DNA of 64,000 nt, taken from the NCBI RefSeq assembly GCF_000526915.1, contig NZ_JAGZ01000009.1, positions 124,001-188,000 of the forward strand. Reading direction: 5' to 3'. This stretch comes from Mycobacterium genavense ATCC 51234 (GTDB lineage: Bacteria > Actinomycetota > Actinomycetes > Mycobacteriales > Mycobacteriaceae). Position 1 is the stretch's first letter. Each line of letters starts with the position of its first letter. The notes beneath the pieces were generated by a model. That model saw only the letters and a list, made by a program, of their open reading frames with translations. It was not told where the DNA came from and made no database searches. The translations under genes and the position numbers were made by a program. Below, in pieces: positions 34,399-45,116 of the stretch.

Positions 34399-37300
34399 GT
34401 GAGCACCGAAGCACTCGCGAAGTTCAGTGAGATCACCCGCGAGTGGTTCAACAGCACCTTCCCCGCCCCGACCACCGCGCAGGCGGCGGCCTGGGACGCC
34501 ATTGCCGACGGCAACAACACGCTGGTCATCGCCCCGACCGGGTCCGGCAAGACGCTGGCGGCGTTTCTGTGGGCACTCGACCGTCTTGCCGAGTCGGCCG
34601 ACAGGCCGGCCCGCGGCACCCGGGTGCTGTACGTCTCCCCGCTCAAGGCGCTGGCGGTCGACGTCGAGCGCAACCTGCGCACCCCGCTGGCCGGGCTGGG
34701 GCGAATCGCGCAGCGACGCGGCCTGCCCGCCCCCGATATCAGCGTCGGGGTCCGCTCGGGTGACACCCCGCCGGCGCAGCGTCGCCAGCTGATCAACTCC
34801 CCGCCCGACGTGCTGATCACCACGCCGGAGTCGCTGTTTCTGATGCTGACCTCGGCCGCTCGCGAGACGCTGGCCGGCGTCGAGACGGTGATTGTCGATG
34901 AGGTGCACGCCATCGCCGCCGGCAAACGCGGCGCGCACCTGGCGGTATCGCTGGAGCGGCTCGACGATCTGCGGGACGGGCGGCCCGCCCAGCGCATCGG
35001 GTTGTCGGCGACGGTGCGCCCGCCCGAGGAGCTGGCGCGGTTCCTGTCCGGCGACGCCCCGACCACGATCGTGTCGCCACCGTCGGCCAAGTCCTTTCAA
35101 CTCACCGTGCAGGTGCCGGTGCCCGACATGGCCAACCTGACCGACAACACCATCTGGCCCGACGTCGAGGCCCGGCTGGTCGACCTGATCGCGGCGCACG
35201 GCTCGACGATCGTGTTCGCCAACTCGCGGCGGCTGGCCGAACGACTTACCGCACGGCTCAACGAGATTCACGCCGATCGCAGCGGGGTGGAATTGGCGGC
35301 CCCGGAAAATTTGAAGGCGAACCGGAAGGTGCCCGGCGGGGCGCCGGCGCACATCATGGGCAGCGGCCAGACCTACGGCGCCGACGCGGTGCTGGCCCGC
35401 GCCCACCACGGCTCGGTCAGCAAGGAGCAGCGTGCCCTGGTCGAAGAGGACCTCAAGCGCGGGCTGCTCAAGGCGGTGGTGGCCACGTCGAGCCTGGAGC
35501 TGGGCATCGACATGGGCGCGGTCGACCTGGTGATCCAGGTGGAGGCGCCGCCGTCGGTGGCCAGCGGCCTGCAGCGCATCGGGCGGGCCGGCCACCAGGT
35601 CGGCGAGGTGTCGCAGGGAGTGCTGTTCCCCAAGCACCGCACCGATTTGATCAGTTGCGCGGTGGCCGTGCAGCGGATGCTGGCCGGGCAGATCGAGACC
35701 ATGCGGGTGCCCGCCAACCCGCTCGACATCCTGGCCCAGCAGACCGTCGCGGCGGCCGCACTGGAACCGCTGGACGCCGACCGCTGGTTCGACACGGTGC
35801 GCCGCAGCGCGCCGTTTGTGACCCTGCCGCGCAGCGTGTTCGAGGCCACCCTGGACCTGTTGAGCGGCAAGTACCCGTCCACCGAATTCGCCGAGCTGCG
35901 ACCGCGGCTGGTCTACGACCGCGACGCCGGCACGCTGACCGCCCGGCCCGGCGCGCAGCGGCTGGCCGTGACCTCCGGCGGCGCGATCCCCGACCGCGGG
36001 ATGTTCACCGTCTATCTGGCCAGTGAGGCCGAAAAGCCTTCGCGGGTAGGCGAACTCGACGAGGAGATGGTCTACGAGTCGCGCCCGGGTGACGTCATCT
36101 CGCTGGGGGCGACCAGCTGGCGGATCACCGAGATCACCCACGACCGGGTGCTGGTGGTGCCGGCGCCGGGTTTGCCAGCCCGGCTGCCGTTCTGGCACGG
36201 CGACGGCGTGGGCCGCCCGGCCGAGCTCGGCGCGGCACTCGGTGCGTTCACCGGCGAGCTGGCCGGACTGGATCGCGAGGCATTCGCAAAACGTTGTGCT
36301 GCATTAGGTTTCAATGACTACGCGACCGACAACCTGTGGGTGTTGCTCGACGACCAGCGCGCGGCCACTGCGGCGGTGCCCACCGACACGACGCTGCTGG
36401 TCGAGCGATTCCGCGACGAGTTGGGCGACTGGCGGGTGATCCTGCACTCCCCGTACGGGCTGCGGGTGCACGGGCCGCTCGCGCTGGCGGTGGGCCGGCG
36501 ACTGGCCGAACGCTACGGCATCGACGAGAAGCCGACCGCCTCCGACGACGGCATCGTGGTGCACCTGCCCGACACCCTCGAGGAATCCCCGGCCGGCGCC
36601 GAGCTTTTCGTCTTCGACGCCGACGAGATCGACCCGATCGTCACCGCCGAGGTGAGCGGCTCGGCGCTGTTCGCGTCCCGGTTCCGCGAATGCGCGGCGC
36701 GCGCACTGCTGCTGCCCCGCCGTTACCCCGGCCGCCGCTCGCCCCTGTGGCACCAGCGCCAGCGCGCGGCCCAATTGCTGGACGTGGCACGCAAATACCC
36801 CGACTTCCCGATCGTGCTGGAGACCGTCCGCGAGTGCCTGCAAGACGTGTACGACGTCCCGGCGCTGGTCGACTTGATGACCGGCATCGCCACGCGTCGG
36901 GTCCGGGTGCTCGAGGCCGAAACGGCCAAGCCGTCGCCGTTCGCGGCCTCGCTGCTGTTCGGCTATGTCGGGGCGTTCATGTACGAGGGTGATTCCCCGC
37001 TGGCCGAACGCCGCGCCGCGGCGCTGTCGCTGGACAGCACGCTATTGGCCGAGCTGCTCGGGCGCGTCGAGCTGCGCGAACTGCTCGATCCCGACGTCGT
37101 CGCCGCGACCGGGCGCCAGTTGCAGCATCTGAGCCCCGACCAGGCCGCCCGCGATGCCGAGGCCGTCGCGGACCTGCTGCGGCTGCTGGGCCCGCTGACC
37201 GAAGACGAGGTCGCCGCGCGGTCCGAGGCCGCCGACGTCGGCGGTTGGCTGGAAGGCCTGCGGACCGCCCGGCGTGCGCTGACGGTGTCGTTCGCCGGGC

Positions 37301-38946
37301 GCAACTGGTGGGTAGCGATCGAGGACATCGGACGGCTGCGCGACGCGGTCGGCGTGGCCGTCCCGCTGGGCGTACCGGCCACGTTCACCGAGGAGGTGGC
37401 CGACCCGCTCGGCGAGCTGCTGGGCCGCTACGCGCGCACCCACACCCCGTTCACCACGGCCGAGGCCGCCGCCCGATTCGGTCTGGGACTGCGGGTGACG
37501 GCCGACGTGCTGGGCCGGCTGGCCGGTTCGGGAGGGTCCGGGGCCCGGCTGGTGCGCGGCGACTTCGTTGCACCCGAAAACGAGTCCCGCGGTGTCGGCG
37601 GCGAGCAATGGTGCGACGCCGACGTGTTGCGGATCCTGCGGCGGCGTTCGCTGGCCGCGCTGCGCGCCCAGGTCGAGCCGGTCAGCACCGCCGCCTACGG
37701 GCGGTTTCTGCCCGCCTGGCACCACGTGTCCGCGGCCCAGTCAGGCATCGACGGCCTGGTCTCCGCGATCGACCAGCTGGCCGGCGTGCGGATCCCGGCG
37801 TCGGCGCTCGAACCGCTGGTGCTGGCGCCGCGGGTGCGCGACTATTCACCCGCGATGCTCGACGAGCTGCTGGCCACCGGCGAGGTCACCTGGTCGGGCG
37901 CCGGGTCGATCTCGGGCAGCGACGGGTGGGTTGTGTTGCACGCCAGCGATTCCGCCCGGTTGACCCTGACCGCGCCCGACGAGATCGACTTCACCGACAC
38001 CCATCGCGCGATTCTGGACACGCTATCCGGCGGCGGGGCGTACTTCTTCCGGCAGCTGGCCCCCGGCCTCGGCGACACAGCGCACAAAGATGCGCTGTGG
38101 GAACTGATTTGGGCCGGCTGGATCACCGGCGACACCTTCGCCCCGGTGCGCGCGCTGCTCGCCGGCACCGGTGCCCGCAAGCGCTCGGCCCCGGCGCACC
38201 ACATCCGCCGGCCGCCGCGGCTGAGCCGGTACAGCGTCGCGCATCCGCAGGCCCGCACCACCGATCCCACCGTGGCCGGCCGCTGGTCGGCGCTGCCGAC
38301 CCCGGAGCCCGACTCCACCCTGCGCGCCCACTACCAGGCCGAGCTGCTGCTGAACCGGCACGGCGTCCTGACCCGCGGCGCGGTGACCGCCGAGAACGTG
38401 CCGGGCGGATTCGCCACGTTGTACAAGGTGTTGAGCACATTCGAAGAGGCGGGCCGGTGTCAGCGCGGCTACTTCGTCGAGTCGCTGGGCGGCGCCCAAT
38501 TCGCCGTCGCCTCGACCGTCGACCGGCTGCGCGGTTACCTCGACGGGATCGACCCGGAGCGGCCCGAATACCGGGCGGTGGCGCTGGCCGCCGCCGACCC
38601 GGCGAACCCGTACGGGGCCGCATTGCCTTGGCCCGCAACCGATGAGGGTGCACGCCCGGGCCGCAAGGCCGGTGCGCTCGTCGTACTGGTCGACGGCGAG
38701 CTGGCCTGGTTCCTCGAGCGCGGCGGGCGGTCGATGCTGACCTTCGCCGACGATCCCGGCGCCCACCACGCGGCGGCGCAGGCGCTGGCCGACCTGGTCA
38801 CCGCGCGACGCGTCGAGTCCATCCTCGTCGAACGCATCGACGGGGTGTCGGCGCTGCAGCCGCTGGCCGGCGGGCCCGGTCCCGTCGTCGAGGCACTGGC
38901 GCAGGCCGGCTTCGCGCGCACCCCACGCGGCATGCGGTTGCAGTGA
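34399..38946 (+). CDS. lhr: ATP-dependent helicase Lhr (large helicase-related protein)
   Basis: 1515 residues, superfamily 2 DNA/RNA-DNA helicase that moves 3'-5' along DNA and is linked to repair of crosslink-type damage in mycobacteria. Walker A Lys51 in APTGSGKT; Walker B DEVH at 167-170; motif III LSATVRPPEELARFL; motif VI QRIGRAGHQ. The long C-terminal half (from ~870) is the Lhr-CTD oligomerisation region. GTG start. The nei gene begins 6 bases after the stop, so helicase and glycosylase are probably one DNA-repair transcript. Confidence 0.96.
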   Translation: MSTEALAKFSEITREWFNSTFPAPTTAQAAAWDAIADGNNTLVIAPTGSGKTLAAFLWALDRLAESADRPARGTRVLYVSPLKALAVDVERNLRTPLAGLGRIAQRRGLPAPDISVGVRSGDTPPAQRRQLINSPPDVLITTPESLFLMLTSAARETLAGVETVIVDEVHAIAAGKRGAHLAVSLERLDDLRDGRPAQRIGLSATVRPPEELARFLSGDAPTTIVSPPSAKSFQLTVQVPVPDMANLTDNTIWPDVEARLVDLIAAHGSTIVFANSRRLAERLTARLNEIHADRSGVELAAPENLKANRKVPGGAPAHIMGSGQTYGADAVLARAHHGSVSKEQRALVEEDLKRGLLKAVVATSSLELGIDMGAVDLVIQVEAPPSVASGLQRIGRAGHQVGEVSQGVLFPKHRTDLISCAVAVQRMLAGQIETMRVPANPLDILAQQTVAAAALEPLDADRWFDTVRRSAPFVTLPRSVFEATLDLLSGKYPSTEFAELRPRLVYDRDAGTLTARPGAQRLAVTSGGAIPDRGMFTVYLASEAEKPSRVGELDEEMVYESRPGDVISLGATSWRITEITHDRVLVVPAPGLPARLPFWHGDGVGRPAELGAALGAFTGELAGLDREAFAKRCAALGFNDYATDNLWVLLDDQRAATAAVPTDTTLLVERFRDELGDWRVILHSPYGLRVHGPLALAVGRRLAERYGIDEKPTASDDGIVVHLPDTLEESPAGAELFVFDADEIDPIVTAEVSGSALFASRFRECAARALLLPRRYPGRRSPLWHQRQRAAQLLDVARKYPDFPIVLETVRECLQDVYDVPALVDLMTGIATRRVRVLEAETAKPSPFAASLLFGYVGAFMYEGDSPLAERRAAALSLDSTLLAELLGRVELRELLDPDVVAATGRQLQHLSPDQAARDAEAVADLLRLLGPLTEDEVAARSEAADVGGWLEGLRTARRALTVSFAGRNWWVAIEDIGRLRDAVGVAVPLGVPATFTEEVADPLGELLGRYARTHTPFTTAEAAARFGLGLRVTADVLGRLAGSGGSGARLVRGDFVAPENESRGVGGEQWCDADVLRILRRRSLAALRAQVEPVSTAAYGRFLPAWHHVSAAQSGIDGLVSAIDQLAGVRIPASALEPLVLAPRVRDYSPAMLDELLATGEVTWSGAGSISGSDGWVVLHASDSARLTLTAPDEIDFTDTHRAILDTLSGGGAYFFRQLAPGLGDTAHKDALWELIWAGWITGDTFAPVRALLAGTGARKRSAPAHHIRRPPRLSRYSVAHPQARTTDPTVAGRWSALPTPEPDSTLRAHYQAELLLNRHGVLTRGAVTAENVPGGFATLYKVLSTFEEAGRCQRGYFVESLGGAQFAVASTVDRLRGYLDGIDPERPEYRAVALAAADPANPYGAALPWPATDEGARPGRKAGALVVLVDGELAWFLERGGRSMLTFADDPGAHHAAAQALADLVTARRVESILVERIDGVSALQPLAGGPGPVVEALAQAGFARTPRGMRLQ

Positions 38947-38952
38947 CGACCG

Positions 38953-39708
38953 ATGCCCGAGGGTGACACCGTCTGGCACACCGCGGCCTTGCTGCGCGAG
39001 CACCTGGCCGGACGGACGCTGACCCGCTGCGACGTTCGAGTGCCGAAATTCGCCACGGCGGATCTCACCGGCAGTGTGGTCGACGAGGTGGTCAGCCACG
39101 GCAAGCATCTGTTCATCCGGGTGGGACCAGCCAGCATTCACTCACATCTGAAGATGGACGGCAGCTGGCGCGTCGGAAACCGGCCGGTGCGGATAGACCA
39201 TCGGGCTCGAATCATTCTGGAAGCCAACGATATTCGGGCGGTCGGCATCGACCTGGGTGTACTGGAGATCCGCGACCGCGACCACGACGGCGAAGCGGTC
39301 GCGCACCTGGGGCCGGATCTGCTGGGCCCGGATTGGGATCCCGGGGTCGCCGCCGCCAATCTCGTCGCCGACCCACAGCGCCCGATTGCCGAGGCGTTGC
39401 TCGACCAGCGGGTGCTGGCCGGGGTGGGCAACGTGTACTGCAACGAGTTGTGCTTTGTCGGCGGACACCTGCCCACCGCGCCGGTCAGCGCGATCGCCAA
39501 TCCGCGCCGTTTGGTCTCCCGAGCCCGGGATATGTTGTGGGCCAATCGTTTCCGCTGGAACCGGTGCACCACCGGCGACACCCGGGCGGGCCGACAGCTG
39601 TGGGTCTACGGCCGCGCCGGGCAAAGTTGCCGTCGCTGCGGCACGCGCATCAACGTCGACGCCCCCGGCGCCCGGGTGGCCTACTGGTGCCCGTCCTGTC
39701 AGCGCTAA
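38953..39708 (+). CDS. nei: Formamidopyrimidine/endonuclease VIII-type DNA glycosylase Nei
   Basis: 251 residues. Starts MPEGDT with catalytic Pro2-Glu3; SHGKHLFIRV, HLKMDGSWR and LLDQRVLAGVGNVYCNE follow the Fpg/Nei fold, and the C-terminal zinc finger (CRRCGTRINVD...YWCPSC) is complete. It removes oxidised pyrimidines and cleaves the strand by beta/delta-elimination. Operon partner of lhr. The stop overlaps the lpqC stop region by 4 bases in the convergent direction. Confidence 0.95.
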   Translation: MPEGDTVWHTAALLREHLAGRTLTRCDVRVPKFATADLTGSVVDEVVSHGKHLFIRVGPASIHSHLKMDGSWRVGNRPVRIDHRARIILEANDIRAVGIDLGVLEIRDRDHDGEAVAHLGPDLLGPDWDPGVAAANLVADPQRPIAEALLDQRVLAGVGNVYCNELCFVGGHLPTAPVSAIANPRRLVSRARDMLWANRFRWNRCTTGDTRAGRQLWVYGRAGQSCRRCGTRINVDAPGARVAYWCPSCQR

Positions 39709-40622
39709 TCGCGGGCGTGCGCCAGGAAAAACTGCGCGATCGATTCCGATCCGTCCAGCGCGCGGGTGGTCGGTCCGATGACCGCCCTGGGCAGATACTG
39801 CTTGCCGCCCGGCCAGGTGTGCCCGCCGTTGTCGATCTGGTAGAAGACCACCTCGGTGGCCGCAGCGCACGCGGTCGAATCGATGCGGCGCACGATGGTG
39901 CCGTCGCCGACGCTGGGCAGCACCTGCACTACCGGGTCACCTTGGCAGCCGTCGGCCGAACGCCACTTGTCCACCATGCTTTTGGCCGAGATGGAGTGGC
40001 TGGGGCTACCGCGACCGCGTACGTCGCCACCGGTGAAATGCACCAGCGGATCGGCGGTCCCGTGCGCCGCCCACACCGAAACCGGCTGCGAGGGATGGCA
40101 CGTGACCCCCACGCCCAGCGTGCCCGCCACGGGCGCGATCGCGGAAAAAACATCAGCCCGATCGCAAGCCAGTCGGTTGGACATGAAGCCGCCGTTGGAC
40201 ATTCCGGTGACAAAGACGTGCCCCGGGGCGATGTTGTAGTCGTTGCGCAGCTTTTCGGCCAGCCCGACCAGGAAGCCCACGTCGTCGATGTGGCGGCGAT
40301 CGGCGGGCGACGCCCCGCGCCCGTCGGCCCAGCTCTTGTCGTAACCGTCCGGGTAGACCACCAGCAGGTTGTTGGTGTCGGCCACGGCGTCGAAGTCGGT
40401 CAGACCCTTCTGGCCTTTTCCGCTGCCACCGCCGCCGTGCAGGCTGAGCACCAGGCCGACGGGATCGCCCGGCGGCAGGTGCAGCACGTAGGTGCGGTCC
40501 ATGCCGCCGGATCGAAACGTCCCGGCCAGATCGCGAGGCGTGGCCGCCGAGACGTGCTGGACGCCGCAGCCGACCAAACAGAACGCCAGCAGCGCCGGCG
40601 ACAACCAGCGTCCGTACGGCAT
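39705..40622 (-). CDS. lpqC: Lipoprotein esterase LpqC (polyhydroxybutyrate depolymerase-like)
   Basis: 305 residues. N-terminal lipoprotein signal with lipobox LVGC, lipid-modified Cys19. Alpha/beta-hydrolase: oxyanion HGGGG at 62-66, nucleophile Ser142 in VTGMSNGG, and the late GGHTWPGG that supplies the His. Family members hydrolyse polyester or feruloyl-type esters; the real substrate at the cell surface is unknown. Matches Rv3298c. Confidence 0.92.
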   Translation of the reverse strand: MPYGRWLSPALLAFCLVGCGVQHVSAATPRDLAGTFRSGGMDRTYVLHLPPGDPVGLVLSLHGGGGSGKGQKGLTDFDAVADTNNLLVVYPDGYDKSWADGRGASPADRRHIDDVGFLVGLAEKLRNDYNIAPGHVFVTGMSNGGFMSNRLACDRADVFSAIAPVAGTLGVGVTCHPSQPVSVWAAHGTADPLVHFTGGDVRGRGSPSHSISAKSMVDKWRSADGCQGDPVVQVLPSVGDGTIVRRIDSTACAAATEVVFYQIDNGGHTWPGGKQYLPRAVIGPTTRALDGSESIAQFFLAHARD

Positions 40623-40719
40623 GGGGTCAAATTACCCACCCGGTGTCCGCGTGCCGAAAACGGCCGTGTTCAACACCTGGCCGGACTTACTCGCGTTGGC
40701 AACGATCGCGATACGAGAG

Positions 40720-41103
40720 ATGATGAGGGACGTGAAAATTGCCAAGCCCGGACCCGTGAAAATCCCGTCGGGCACTCGACTTGTAGCTGCGATGGTCGTG
40801 TCGCTCGGCGTGCTTGGCGCAGGCGTGGCCCCTGCCGCCCATGCCGACGCAAACGATGACAAATTCATTCAGCTGCTGATTTCCGACGGCATCACCCATG
40901 AGTCCGTCCCGGCTGCCATCGCGGCAGCACGGAAGGTCTGCGACTACCTCGCGGAGGGGATGACGCCCAACGAGGTCGTCATCGACGTGATGAACAGCAG
41001 CAGCCTGCCGGACTACGACGCCGGCTACTTCGTCGGCGCGGCCATCCGCGCCTACTGCCCGCAGTACAAGCCGGCGCCGGAGCCGCCACCTCCGGCCGTC
41101 TAA
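40720..41103 (+). CDS. Secreted DUF732-family protein
   Basis: About 127 residues. Signal peptide (hydrophobic LVAAMVVSLGVLGAGVA, cleavage after AAHA), then the DUF732 core DDKFIQLLISDGI, the pair of cysteines VCDYL and YCPQY, and a proline-rich tail. Function unknown; mycobacteria carry many copies. Start codon is uncertain: ATG 40720, ATG 40723 or GTG 40732 are all in frame. Divergent from lpqC with ~100 bp between. Confidence 0.82.
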   Translation: MMRDVKIAKPGPVKIPSGTRLVAAMVVSLGVLGAGVAPAAHADANDDKFIQLLISDGITHESVPAAIAAARKVCDYLAEGMTPNEVVIDVMNSSSLPDYDAGYFVGAAIRAYCPQYKPAPEPPPPAV

Positions 41104-41164
41104 CGAAACGGCCACAACACACCACAAAACGGCGCGCCAGTGCCGCCACGCTTCCGTCCGTGCG

Positions 41165-41170
41165 TACACT
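41165..41170 (+). promoter_or_regulatory. Predicted -10 box of the small secreted protein gene
   Basis: TACACT (TANNNT) 32 bases before the ATG at 41203, leaving a short leader that contains GGAGG at 41191-41195 with good spacing. Confidence 0.4.
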
Positions 41171-41202
41171 TTAACGGCACGTGAACGGATGGAGGCTTAC
41201 AA

Positions 41203-41409
41203 ATGATCGCGAAGATAATAATTGGTAGCGCAGTCGTTCTGGGTGCCGCGGTCGGACTCGCCGCACCGGCCGGCGCGGACGTGGTGTTCAACCAATTTTC
41301 CTGTACCTGCGGGGCACCGGCCCCGTTCGCCAGCCCGCTGGCCACCGACCGCATCGAGCAGGGCATTCACGACGCCCTGACCCGCGCGCTGCCCGGTGAC
41401 AACAACTAA
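41203..41409 (+). CDS. Small secreted protein, hypothetical
   Basis: 68 residues: signal peptide MIAKIIIGSAVVLGAAVGLAA cleaved near PAGA-D, and a ~42-residue mature part with a Cys-Thr-Cys (FSCTCGAPAPF) and an amphipathic end RIEQGIHDALTRALPG. A GGAGG ribosome site lies 7 bases ahead of the ATG. Function unknown; small secreted proteins of this build are frequent in mycobacteria. Confidence 0.72.
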   Translation: MIAKIIIGSAVVLGAAVGLAAPAGADVVFNQFSCTCGAPAPFASPLATDRIEQGIHDALTRALPGDNN

Positions 41410-41451
41410 ACACCGACTAGACACGGCTGCACAAAGGCTCGACAGCGCCTG

Positions 41452-44298
41452 CTAACCGGCCGCGCCCTGCCCCACCGCTTGGACGGACGCGTGCTGATGC
41501 AGCGCCTGCTCGGCGTTCACCGGAACCGGCATCAGGTCGAAGACGACCTCCTTGACGGTTCCGGTGAACGCATACGGCGCGCGGTCCTGGTAATCCCGGT
41601 CCATGACCAACCCGTTGTCGCGGCCGATGTCCATCCCGGCATACGACGTGAAGGACAGGCTCACCGTTTGGGGCAGCTCGCCCTCGCCGATCATTCGATC
41701 GTCGGCCCATAATGTCACGCGCCCACCGGAACCGACGACGGGCTGCGCGGATTCGAACAGCATCCGCACGGTGAGGTCGCCGACGGGCAGGGGCTCCGTC
41801 GACACCTGCCGATAGGTCTGCACGCCGAGGAACGAATACGTATGGCGCAGTTTGCGTTCCTCGTCCACCCACAACGCCAACCCGCCCATGAAGTCGGCGT
41901 TGGCCACCAGCACCCCCTGCGCGCCGGCGTCGGGATGTGCAGCCGCGCTTCGATCGCGTAGGAACGGCCGAAGATGCGCGGCACCATGCCGCGCTGGATG
42001 TTCTGCACGTCGCCGGCGAAACGGAATCGCGTGGTGGTGGGCAGCGGTGGCAGATCGCCGAACATCACTGCGAGGCCCCCGAGAAGCGGTAGTACGCGGT
42101 TCTTTTCGGCTTCTCGCCACCACAGTTCGATCAGCTCGGCGAGCTTGTCGGGATTTTCGGCAGCCAGGTTGTCGGCCTGGGAGAAGTCGTCGGGCAGGTA
42201 GTACAGCGCCCAGACGTCGTCGTCGGGGTTGTAGTTGCCGGGGGCGAACCGCTGCATCGTCTGCGGCGACAAGTCCCACGGCGCCTTGTCCAGCCGGGCG
42301 CAGGCCCACCAGCCGTCGTGGTAGATCGCGCGGCTGCCGAAGTTCTCGAAGTACTGCACGGTGTGCCGCTCTTCGGCGGCCGCGTCGTCGAAGGTGTGGA
42401 TGAAACTGGTGCCGTCCATCGGCTCCTGCTCGACGCCGTCGACACTGCTAGGTTCCGGTAAACCGATGGCCTCCAACACCGTTGGCGCAATGTCGATGCA
42501 GTGCGTGAACTGGTCGCGGACTGCTCCGTCGGGCCGGATCCAGCTGGGCCAGGCCACCACCATCGGATCGCGGGTGCCGCCGAGGTGACTGCCCATCTGT
42601 TTGCCCCATTGGAAGGGGGTGTTGTTGGCGTGCGCCCAGGCGCTCGCGAAATGCGGTGCGGTGTCCTCGTTGCCCAGCGCTTCGATCCCGCCGTATTGCT
42701 CGATGAGCCGCAACTGCTGCTCGGCGGACAGGTCGAGGCCGTTGATGAACGTCATCTCGTTGAACGAACCGGTGTTGGTGCCTTCCATGCTGGCGCCGTT
42801 GTCGCCCCAGATGTAGAAGACCAGCGTGTTGTCGGATTCGCCCAGCTCGTCGACCGCATCCAGCAGACGACCGACGTTCCAGTCGGCGTTTTCTCGAGAA
42901 CCCCGCGAACACCTCCATCTGCCGGGCATAGAGTTTGCGCTGGGTCTCCGACAGGCTGTCCCACGCCGGGAACAGATCGGGCCGCTCGGTGAGTTCGGCG
43001 TCGGCGGGAATGATCCCGAGCTACTTTTGCCGTTCGAATGTCTTCTGCCGGTACACATCCCAGCCCTCGTCGAACTGGCCGCGGTACTTGTCGGCCCACT
43101 CGGCGAACACGTGGTGCGGCGCGTGGGTGGCGCCGGTGCAGTAGTACATCATCCACGGCTTGCTGGGGTTGGCGGCACGCACGGTGTGCAGCCACTGCAC
43201 CGCCTTGTCGGTCAGGTCGTCGGGGAAGTAATACGGGCGGCCGCCTTCTCCCGTTGGACTGTCGGGTATGCCGAGCACGGAGTTGTCCTGGGTGATGATC
43301 GGGTCGTACTGGCCGGCGGCGCCCGACGGGAATCCCCAGAAGTGGTCGAAACCCCAACCGAGCGGCCAGTTGTCGAACGGCCCCGCCGCTCCCTGCACGT
43401 TGTCCGGTGTCAGATGCCATTTGCCGAAAGCGCCTGTGACATAACCGTTGTCGCGCAGTATGCGCGGTAGCGCCGCACAACTTCGTGGCTTGGCCGTCGA
43501 GTAGCCCGGGTAGGGGCCCGGAAACTCGCAGACCGATCCGAAGCCGACCCGGTGATGGTTGCGGCCGGTCAGCAACGCCGCACGGGTCGGCAAGCATACC
43601 GCGGTGACGTGAAACCGGTTGTAGGCCAACCCGGTTCGCGCCAACCGGGACAGTGTCGGGGTACGGATGGCGCCGCCGAAGGTGTCCGGGCCGCCGAAGC
43701 CGGCGTCGTCGATCAGCACGATCAGCACGTTCGGTGCGCCGTCGGGTGCGGCGGCGCCGGGCACGATCGTCCAGTCGCCGACCGACTCCGCCACGGTGCG
43801 GCCGATGGTGCCGCCGAAGCTGCGCTGGGGTATCGGCAGCCGGGTGCGGTCCGGGTTGAACTTGACCATCGCCTCCTGCAGCGCCGCGCCGACACCGCGC
43901 GGTGTCGAACGGCTCAGCTCCGCAACCGATTTCATCGGCGAGCCGGCCAGCACCTGCTCGACCGTCAGCCGTGACACGGCCGGGGCCACGACGATGATCA
44001 CGGCGCCGTCGGCGGCCAGCTGCTCCCCGATCTGGTCGGACAGCCCGGCCTTGATCTTCTGATTCACGAGGCTCGCCAGGGCGCCGGCACGCCACTTGGC
44101 GCCGCGCCGGGGAAGCCGATCGCCGCCGTCGACGAACACGCGATTGCCCTGCGCGTCCTTGCCGACCAGCACCGAGTCGCGCACCGTGAGGCTTTGGCTC
44201 CCGGCGCGGTCGGTCAGCGTTTCAAAGTCGTGACGGGCCGCATCGAGGCCCTGATAGCCGGCAACGATGACCAGCACGGGTTCTTGGCTCATAACCAA
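41452..44298 (-). pseudogene. atsB: Arylsulfatase AtsB, one nonsense codon and two frameshifts
   Basis: Sulfatase with an N-terminal DUF1269-like domain (residues 1-160) and a sulfatase core: VLIVLIDDAGFGG metal site and formylglycine Cys235 in AVCLPTRAALLTGRN. Reading breaks at codon 426, a TAG at 43021-43023 (RQK*LGIIPAD, where GAG is the likely ancestor). The same frame then continues to about 42896, where a frameshift separates MEVFAGFS from ENADWNVGRLLDAVDE. A third lesion at about 41932 (one base lost between LHIP and DAGAQGVLVAN) shifts into the final frame, which ends at 41452. Reconstructed length is ~949, near the ~970 I recall for AtsB. Only the N-terminal 425 residues would be made. 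Confidence 0.9.
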
Positions 44299-44337
44299 CT
44301 TATAGACGTCGAATCGCCGCGCGGCGGCCGATTGCCG

Positions 44338-45003
44338 TCAGTACACCGATATCTCGTCGTCGGCCGGCAGCACACCACTCGTTATGAAGATGACGCGCCG
44401 GCCGATCTCCACGGCGTGGTCGGCGAAGCGCTCGTAGAAGCGGCCCAGCAATGCCGTCTCGACACCGGTGAGGACACCGTGCTGCCATTCCCGATCTATC
44501 AGCACTCCGAACAGCTCGCGGTAAAGGTCGTCCATCGCGTCGCCTTGCTCGTGAAGCAAACCGGCTTGTCGCGGATCGCTGGATATCAGCGCGCATTTCG
44601 CACTGTCGCCCAATGCAATTGCCACCTTGGCCATGGCCGCGAAGTACTCGCTGACTTCGGCGGGCAACACGTGCTTCGGGTGATCTCGCCGGGCGATCTT
44701 CGCTATGTGCACCGCCAGCACGCTTATCCGTTCCACGTCAGCGATGATTTGTATCGAGCTGAACACCGCCCGTAATTCGCTGGCGACGGGTTGTTGCAAC
44801 ACCAGCAACGCGAAGGCTTCCTTTTCCACTTGGGCCCGCAACGCCACGATTCGCTGGTGGTCGCGCATCACCTGCTCGGCGGCATGGACGTCAGCCTCGA
44901 GCAGAGCCTGCGTCGCTAGCTTCATCGCGGCGCCGGCCAGACCGCATATTTCGCCCAGTTGCGTGGTCAGCTCGGCCAGCTGTTTGTGATAGGCGCTACG
45001 CAA
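44338..45003 (-). CDS. phoY1: PhoU-family phosphate regulator PhoY1
   Basis: 221-residue PhoU protein of two three-helix bundles, each with metal-binding acidic motifs (DHQRIVALRAQVEKEAF; DAMDDLYRELF; RFYERFADHAVEIGRRVIF). PhoU proteins signal phosphate status between the Pst transporter and the sensor kinase; in M. tuberculosis PhoY1/PhoY2 dampen SenX3-RegX3. TTG 45003 is chosen because AGGGAGG lies 8 bases upstream and the length matches; a longer open frame is antisense to the next gene. It is 39 bp upstream of atsB on the same strand. Confidence 0.9.
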   Translation of the reverse strand: MRSAYHKQLAELTTQLGEICGLAGAAMKLATQALLEADVHAAEQVMRDHQRIVALRAQVEKEAFALLVLQQPVASELRAVFSSIQIIADVERISVLAVHIAKIARRDHPKHVLPAEVSEYFAAMAKVAIALGDSAKCALISSDPRQAGLLHEQGDAMDDLYRELFGVLIDREWQHGVLTGVETALLGRFYERFADHAVEIGRRVIFITSGVLPADDEISVY

Positions 45004-45116
45004 CGGTGCAACCTCCCTGAACGTGAGTTGTCGCGCAGCAGAACGAAAAACGCGAGGCGCCCGACACAAATGTTCGCCGTATTCGGAGACCTCGCACAAG
45101 TGACGAAAGCCCCCGA

